A DNA stretch of 64,000 nt from Streptomyces sp. Edi2 (lineage in GTDB: Bacteria > Actinomycetota > Actinomycetes > Streptomycetales > Streptomycetaceae), in NCBI RefSeq assembly GCF_040253635.1, contig NZ_JBEJGX010000003.1, positions 7,527,501 to 7,591,500 on the forward strand, written 5' to 3'. Below are positions 59,730 to 64,000 of this stretch, piece by piece. Every line of letters begins with the position of its first letter. Positions within the stretch are counted from its first letter, which is position 1. The notes beneath the pieces were generated by a model that was not told the DNA's origin, did no database searches, and was given only the letters and a program-made list of their open reading frames with translations. The position numbers and the translations under genes were made by a program.

Positions 59730-60106
59730 GATCTGAGAGCGCGTAGGGGGTAAGTGAGACATCTGCACACCCTGCAAGGCTGCCTTGATGGGACAGAAGA
59801 CGCCCCGGTCCTGATCACGAGCAAGGCACCGGCGTCCGGCCCGGCGGATCATGGTGAGCTACGACGAGCCGAGTCATCCGATTGTCCACGTCGTCTAGGC
59901 GGTAGAGGCCCTGACCTGCGCAAACTCCGCTTCGGTCGTGGCCGGCGGGCACACTCCGACGGCTCTTCCTGACCCGGGCGTCAGGACCGCGTCAAAGAGC
60001 CGGTAGCGTGGCCGGGTGAGTGAGAAGACCCTGCAACACCGGATCGACGGCCCCGACGACGCCCCCGTACTCGTCCTCGGTGCCGCTCTGGGTACCACCT
60101 GGCACA
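59725..60106 (+). repeat. Right copy of the 382-bp imperfect direct repeat (promoter and 5' end of pcaL)
   Basis: Same length as 39358-39739 and alignable without gaps. Here the repeat continues into the intact pcaL gene, so this copy is the native one or a replaced hybrid. It starts at the IS110 right end. Confidence 0.9.
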
Positions 60107-61299
60107 TGTGGGACCGGCAGATCCCCGAGCTGACCCGTCACTGGCGGGTCATCCGTTTCGACCTGCCCGGACACGGCGGCTCGCCCGCCCACGCGGCGGC
60201 CTCCATCGCCGAGTTGGCCGACCGGCTGGTCGCCACCCTGGATGCCCTGGGCGTGGACCGCTTCGGCTATGCCGGCTGCAACATCGGCGGAGCCGTCGGC
60301 ATCCAGCTGGCGCTCACCCGCCCGCATCAGGTCACCTCGCTCGCCCTGGTGTCCACGTCGCCGCGGTACGGCACGGCCGACGCCTGGCGCCAGCGCGGCG
60401 TGGTCATCCGCACGAACGGGCTGGAGCCGATCGCCCGTACCGCGCCCGAGCACTGGTTCACCCAGGGTTTCGCCGGTGCCCAGCCCGCGATCGTCGAATG
60501 GGCCGTCCAGATGGTGCGGACCACCGACCCCGGCTGCTACATCGCCGCCTGCGAGGCGCTGGCGTCCTTCGACGTACGGTCCTCCCTCGGCCGGATCGGC
60601 GTCCCCACGCTCGCCGTCGTCGGCTCCGAGGACCAGGTCACCCCGACCACCGACGCCCGCACCCTCGTCGCCGGAATACCCGACGCGAGCCTGGCGCTGG
60701 TGCCCGGCACCTCCCACCTTGCGCCCGTCGAGCAGCCCTCGGCCGTCACCGAACTCCTCATCCGGCACTTCTCCACGGCCTGGCACGACAAGCCCGGGCC
60801 CGGCGGTCAGACCGCCATCGGCGCCGCGGCCCCCAAGCCGCAGATCGCGCCCCCGCCGCCCCCGATGGCGCCGCCCGCCGCCATAGAGTCCGGCCACGCC
60901 CAGCCGGAACAGGCCCGCGGCGCCACCTACGAGGCGGGCATCAAGGTCCGCCGTGAGGTCCTGGGCGACGCCCATGTCGACCGGGTCGAGGCCGCCGCCG
61001 ACGACTTCACCGGCGACTTCCACGACTTCATCACCCGCTACGCCTGGGGCGAGACCTGGACCAGACCCGGTCTGGACCGCCGTACCCGCAGCGTCATCAC
61101 CCTCACCGCACTGGTCGCCCGCGGCCACCACGACGAGCTGGCGCTGCACACCCGCGCGGCCCTGCGCAACGGCCTCACCCCCACGGAGATCAAGGAAGTC
61201 CTGTTGCACACCGCCGTCTACTGCGGTGTCCCGGCAGCGAACTCCGCCTTCGCCGTCGCCCAGCGGGTGATACGGGAAGAGACGACGCCGGAGGGCTGA
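60016..61299 (+). CDS. pcaL: PcaL: 3-oxoadipate enol-lactonase / 4-carboxymuconolactone decarboxylase fusion
   Basis: 427 aa from GTG 60016; TAGCGT ends 6-7 nt upstream, suggesting a leaderless message. N-terminal alpha/beta hydrolase (about 1-260, PcaD) with RFDLPGHGGSP, acid Asp206 (GSEDQVTP) and His234 (GTSHLAP). A Pro-rich linker (280-300) leads to the decarboxylase domain (about 305-420: YAWGETWTRPGLDRRTRSVI, LLHTAVYCGVPAANSAF). The pair converts carboxymuconolactone to 3-oxoadipate in protocatechuate breakdown. Oddity: the nucleophile elbow reads GYAGCNIGG; position 89 is Asn (AAC) where PcaD enzymes have Ser. The lactonase half may thus be inactive. No other pca genes are next to it. 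Confidence 0.88.
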   Translation: MSEKTLQHRIDGPDDAPVLVLGAALGTTWHMWDRQIPELTRHWRVIRFDLPGHGGSPAHAAASIAELADRLVATLDALGVDRFGYAGCNIGGAVGIQLALTRPHQVTSLALVSTSPRYGTADAWRQRGVVIRTNGLEPIARTAPEHWFTQGFAGAQPAIVEWAVQMVRTTDPGCYIAACEALASFDVRSSLGRIGVPTLAVVGSEDQVTPTTDARTLVAGIPDASLALVPGTSHLAPVEQPSAVTELLIRHFSTAWHDKPGPGGQTAIGAAAPKPQIAPPPPPMAPPAAIESGHAQPEQARGATYEAGIKVRREVLGDAHVDRVEAAADDFTGDFHDFITRYAWGETWTRPGLDRRTRSVITLTALVARGHHDELALHTRAALRNGLTPTEIKEVLLHTAVYCGVPAANSAFAVAQRVIREETTPEG

Positions 61300-61419
61300 C
61301 GAGCCCCCCACGGGACGGCGCGCGGACGACGTGCCACGGCGAGGCGCGGGGCGTTGCCAGGGGCGCGCCCGCCGCGGCCCGCACCGGCCCGCACCGGCCC
61401 GCCACGGCAAAATGGGCCC

Positions 61420-62064
61420 ATGGAACTCACCAAGAAGACCCATGCCTGTGTCCGGCTGGAGAAGGACGGGCGGACGCTCGTCATCGACCCCGGTCTCTTC
61501 ACCGAGGAGGACGCGGCCGTCGGCGCGGACGCGATCCTGGTCACCCATGAGCACATGGACCACTTCAACGAGGACCGGCTGCGGGTGGGCATGGAGGCCA
61601 ACCCGGCGGCCGAGATCTGGACGCTGGCCAGCGTCGCCGACCAGCTCGCCGGAGTGTTCCCCGGCCGGGTGCACACAGTCGGCGACGGCGACACCTTCAG
61701 CGCCGCCGGCTTCGAGGTGGAGGTGCACGGCCAGCTGCACGCCGTCATCCACCCCGACATCCCGCGCATCACCAACGTCGGCTACCTCATCGACGGCGGC
61801 ACGGTCTTCCACCCGGGCGACGCCCTCACCGTCCCGGAGGGCCGCACGGTCGAGACCTTGCTGCTGCCCGTCCACGCCCCCTGGAACAAGATCGCCGAGA
61901 TCATCGACTATGTGCGCGAGGTCGCGCCGCGACGGGCCATCGACATCCACGACAGCCTGCTCCAGGACCACGCCCGCCCGATCTACGACTCCATGATCGA
62001 CAAGCTGGGCGGCGGGGCCGACCACGGCCGTCTCACCCCGGGAGACCGGACCGCCCTTGGCTGA
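61420..62064 (+). CDS. MBL-fold metal-dependent hydrolase
   Basis: 214 aa from ATG 61420. No ribosome binding site, but CAAAAT 6 nt upstream could be a -10 for a leaderless message. Metallo-beta-lactamase motifs: HEHMDHFNEDR (HxHxDH variant THEHMDHF) near 45-52, and a later Asp in VFHPGDAL. The last His lies in PVHAPW or IDIHDS. The small, early-ending fold is like UlaG-type and related hydrolases. The substrate is unknown. It lies 38 nt before the exonuclease gene on the same strand. Confidence 0.85.
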   Translation: MELTKKTHACVRLEKDGRTLVIDPGLFTEEDAAVGADAILVTHEHMDHFNEDRLRVGMEANPAAEIWTLASVADQLAGVFPGRVHTVGDGDTFSAAGFEVEVHGQLHAVIHPDIPRITNVGYLIDGGTVFHPGDALTVPEGRTVETLLLPVHAPWNKIAEIIDYVREVAPRRAIDIHDSLLQDHARPIYDSMIDKLGGGADHGRLTPGDRTALG

Positions 62065-62088
62065 GGGCTGACTGTCAGTGCCGCGCGG

Positions 62089-62094
62089 TAGGTT
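62089..62094 (+). promoter_or_regulatory. -10 element for leaderless exonuclease III gene
   Basis: TAGGTT ends 7 nt before ATG 62102, with no ribosome binding site between. This favours ATG 62102 over an earlier in-frame ATG at 62078. Confidence 0.5.
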
Positions 62095-62101
62095 TACCGG
62101 C

Positions 62102-62881
62102 ATGCGCATCGCGACCTGGAACGTCAATTCGATCACCGCCCGCCTTCCGAGGCTGCTGGCCTGGCTGGAGCGCACCGGCACGGACGTGCTGTGCCTCCAG
62201 GAGACCAAGTGCACCGCCGAGCAGTTCCCGTACGACGAGTTGCGCGCGCTCGGCTATGAAGCCGCGGTCAACGCCGACGGCAGGTGGAACGGCGTGGCCC
62301 TGCTGTCCAAGGTGGGGCTCGAGGACGTGGTCAAGGGCCTGCCCGGCGGCCCGGAGTACGACGGGGTGCAGGAGCCGCGGGCCGTCTCGGCGACCTGCGG
62401 CCCGGCCCGGGTGTGGTCCGTGTACGTCCCCAACGGCCGCGAGGTCGGTCATGCGCACTACACCTACAAGCTCGGCTGGTTCGAGGCACTGAAGACGGCG
62501 GTCGCCGAGGACACGGCGGGCTCCCGCCCGTTCGCGGTCCTCGGCGACTACAACGTCGCACCGACCGATGAGGACGTCTGGGACCCGGCCGTCTTCGAGG
62601 GCGCCACCCATGTCACGCCCGCCGAGCGCGCCGCCCTGGCCGCCCTGCGCGAGGCGGGCCTGTCGGACGTCGTGCCGCGCCCCCTCAAGTACGACCATCC
62701 CTACACCTACTGGGACTACCGCCAGCTCGCCTTCCCCAAGAACCGCGGTATGCGCATCGATCTCGTCTACGGCAACGGGCCGTTCGCCAAGGCCGTGTCG
62801 GACGCGTATGTGGACCGCGAGGAGCGCAAGGGCAAGGGCGCCTCGGACCACGCCCCGGTCGTGGTGGACCTCGAGGTCTAG
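62102..62881 (+). CDS. xthA: Exodeoxyribonuclease III / AP endonuclease
   Basis: 259 aa. Endonuclease/exonuclease/phosphatase fold with all key residues: Asn7 in TWNVNSI, Glu34 in CLQETKC, Tyr-Pro-Asn in YVPNG, the GDYNVAP motif near 149-155, Asp in GMRIDLVYGN and the final SDHAPVVVDL. It repairs abasic sites and removes 3' blocking groups. The start at ATG 62102 matches the usual MRIATWNVNSI N-terminus. An unremarkable core gene. Confidence 0.95.
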   Translation: MRIATWNVNSITARLPRLLAWLERTGTDVLCLQETKCTAEQFPYDELRALGYEAAVNADGRWNGVALLSKVGLEDVVKGLPGGPEYDGVQEPRAVSATCGPARVWSVYVPNGREVGHAHYTYKLGWFEALKTAVAEDTAGSRPFAVLGDYNVAPTDEDVWDPAVFEGATHVTPAERAALAALREAGLSDVVPRPLKYDHPYTYWDYRQLAFPKNRGMRIDLVYGNGPFAKAVSDAYVDREERKGKGASDHAPVVVDLEV

Positions 62882-63006
62882 GGGGAGACACCCCTAAGAG
62901 CGGTGTGACGGCCCCGGCGGGGAGCCGGCCCGCAGCCCCCGGCCGAGGGCCACGGGCCGGCGGGCGGCAGGCACCGGGGCGGCGTCGGTTCCGTCCCGGG
63001 AGAGCG

Positions 63007-64000
63007 TCAGCCCCGCCCCGGTACCAGCGCCCGCAGGTCCACCGCGTTGCCGAGCGCCGCAAGTCCCGCGTCGCCGGGGTGGAGGTGGTCGCCGCTGTCG
63101 TAGGCGGGCAGCAGCCGTGCGGGCCGCTGCGGATCGCGGAGTACGGCGTCGAAATCGAGCGTCGCCTCGAAGACGGTGCCGGCATGGCCGCGTACGAAGG
63201 CGTTGACGGCCTGGCGGCGGGCTTCCACTTCCGGGGTGCAGTCGGGGTAGCCCTCACAGGGTGCGATGGTCGCCACCACCACCCGCAGCCCCCGCTCGTG
63301 CGCCCGCCCCGCGAGGGCACGCAGCCCGGCGATGACCTCATCGGCCGAGGTCCCCCAGCGCACATCGTTGATGCCCTCGAACACCACCACCGTCCGCGCC
63401 GAGGGCTGTGCCAGCACATCGCGCTCCAGCCGATGCTGGGCGCTCACCCCGCCGGTGTCCGTGCTGACCCCGTCGCCCGGATAGCGGTCGGTGACGATCC
63501 GGTTCGCCGAGATGCCCTGGCCCAGCACGCCGTAGCGGGGCAGCGCGTGCTGCGCCTGGAAGCGGCGGGCCAGCACGTCGGGCCAGCGCCGGTTGGTGCC
63601 GCTCGTCGACTTCACCCCGTCGGTGATCGAGTCGCCCAGGGCCACGACCGAGCCGGGCCCGCCCGCGACGTCGACGCCGGTCAGGAACGGCCAGAAGGTC
63701 ATCGTTGCGGGGTAGGCAGCGCCCCCGGTGTCCGCGGTGCGGTCCCCGCTGCCCGCGGCGCTCAGGTACGACTGCTGGGCCGCCTCCTGGTGCACGGGCG
63801 CCGCCGTCACCGTTCCCGGCAGATGGAGGCTCACCAGCAGATCGGTGCCGGTCGGAACGGTGAAGTCGACGGGATCGCTGAACGCCTCGGCCCCGGCCGG
63901 TATGCGGACCCGGGTGTGCCCCCTGCCGAAGGTCAGCGGCACCGGTGTGCGCTTGGCCGCCGCCCCCGTGCCCCGCACCGCGATGCTGGCCGCCCCGATG
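63007..64000 (-). CDS. SGNH/GDSL-family hydrolase (5' end outside window)
   Basis: At least 331 codons, open through the right edge. An N-terminal beta domain (LTFGRGHTRVRIPAGAEAFS, DFTVPTGTDLLVSLHLPGTV) precedes the SGNH core: block I VVALGDSITDG, block II Gly in VLGQGISANR, block III VFEGINDVRW, block V DHLHPGDAGLAALG. Such enzymes are secreted esterases or lipases. The signal peptide would lie outside the window. Convergent with xthA, 125 bp apart. Confidence 0.88.
   Translation of the reverse strand, partial: IGAASIAVRGTGAAAKRTPVPLTFGRGHTRVRIPAGAEAFSDPVDFTVPTGTDLLVSLHLPGTVTAAPVHQEAAQQSYLSAAGSGDRTADTGGAAYPATMTFWPFLTGVDVAGGPGSVVALGDSITDGVKSTSGTNRRWPDVLARRFQAQHALPRYGVLGQGISANRIVTDRYPGDGVSTDTGGVSAQHRLERDVLAQPSARTVVVFEGINDVRWGTSADEVIAGLRALAGRAHERGLRVVVATIAPCEGYPDCTPEVEARRQAVNAFVRGHAGTVFEATLDFDAVLRDPQRPARLLPAYDSGDHLHPGDAGLAALGNAVDLRALVPGRG

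Noticed and set aside
1-64000. CRISPR arrays, tRNA and rRNA genes
   Set aside because: No regularly spaced short repeats, no cloverleaf with a recognisable T-loop and no rRNA sequence were seen on either strand.

Overview
The window is high-GC actinobacterial DNA and almost certainly comes from a Streptomyces. The evidence is third-position GC bias, many GTG/TTG starts, leaderless starts, a pair of DasR-type operators, a PcaD-PcaC fusion, and a class V lanthipeptide locus. Gene order is broken by many pseudogenes, integrase scraps and IS110 copies, so this looks like a variable accessory part of the chromosome.

Region 1 (1-7.8 kb) is most of a class V (lexapeptide/pristinin-type) lanthipeptide cluster. 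On the minus strand are an LxmK-like kinase, a HopA1-like LxmY lyase, a small transposase-derived HTH protein and an LxmJ-like flavin reductase cut by the window edge. Divergent from them is an ABC exporter pair, followed by a convergent NarL-type two-component system. No precursor gene is visible; it probably lies left of position 1. Region 2 (7.8-12.2 kb) has a flavin amine oxidase scrap, a second-type methionine aminopeptidase divergent from a leaderless XRE regulator, remnants, and an alpha/beta hydrolase divergent from its TetR regulator over palindromic operators.

Region 3 (12.4-23.5 kb, minus) is a seven-gene array: TULIP/P47-like proteins, a polyprenyl diphosphate synthase, an unknown 476-aa protein, and a giant 1232-aa beta-rich protein. 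Region 4 (23.8-31.5 kb) has a deleted IS110 copy, then a cell-surface locus: GT39 glycosyltransferase, Tat-exported NlpC/P60 hydrolase, CapC, CapB (poly-gamma-glutamate ligase pair) and a tandem Cache-HAMP membrane protein. Region 5 (32.5-39 kb) has a secreted PAF-acetylhydrolase-like esterase, decayed SpoIIE and secreted-protein remnants, a broken GH20 hexosaminidase under two DasR boxes, and an AvrRpt2-like secreted cysteine protease with a membrane-anchored partner.

Region 6 (39.36-60.1 kb) is the most unusual part: about 20 kb bracketed by two 382-bp imperfect direct repeats that carry the promoter and first about 30 codons of pcaL. It contains integrase remnants, a nonsense-mutated nicotinamidase, an intact IS110 and a 15.6-kb minus-strand operon. 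The operon encodes a 1578-aa DUF6603-like protein, a 904-aa protein ending in a DNRLRE-like domain, a 1484-aa protein with two discoidin-like domains, and three proteins sharing one base domain in increasing length (167, 446, 555 aa). The longest of the three has a tail-fibre-like shaft and a globular head. I know of no described system with this composition and consider it, together with region 3, the best candidate for something new.

Region 7 (60-64 kb) looks like core chromosome: pcaL (with Asn at the lactonase nucleophile position), an MBL-fold hydrolase, exonuclease III and an SGNH hydrolase cut by the right edge.
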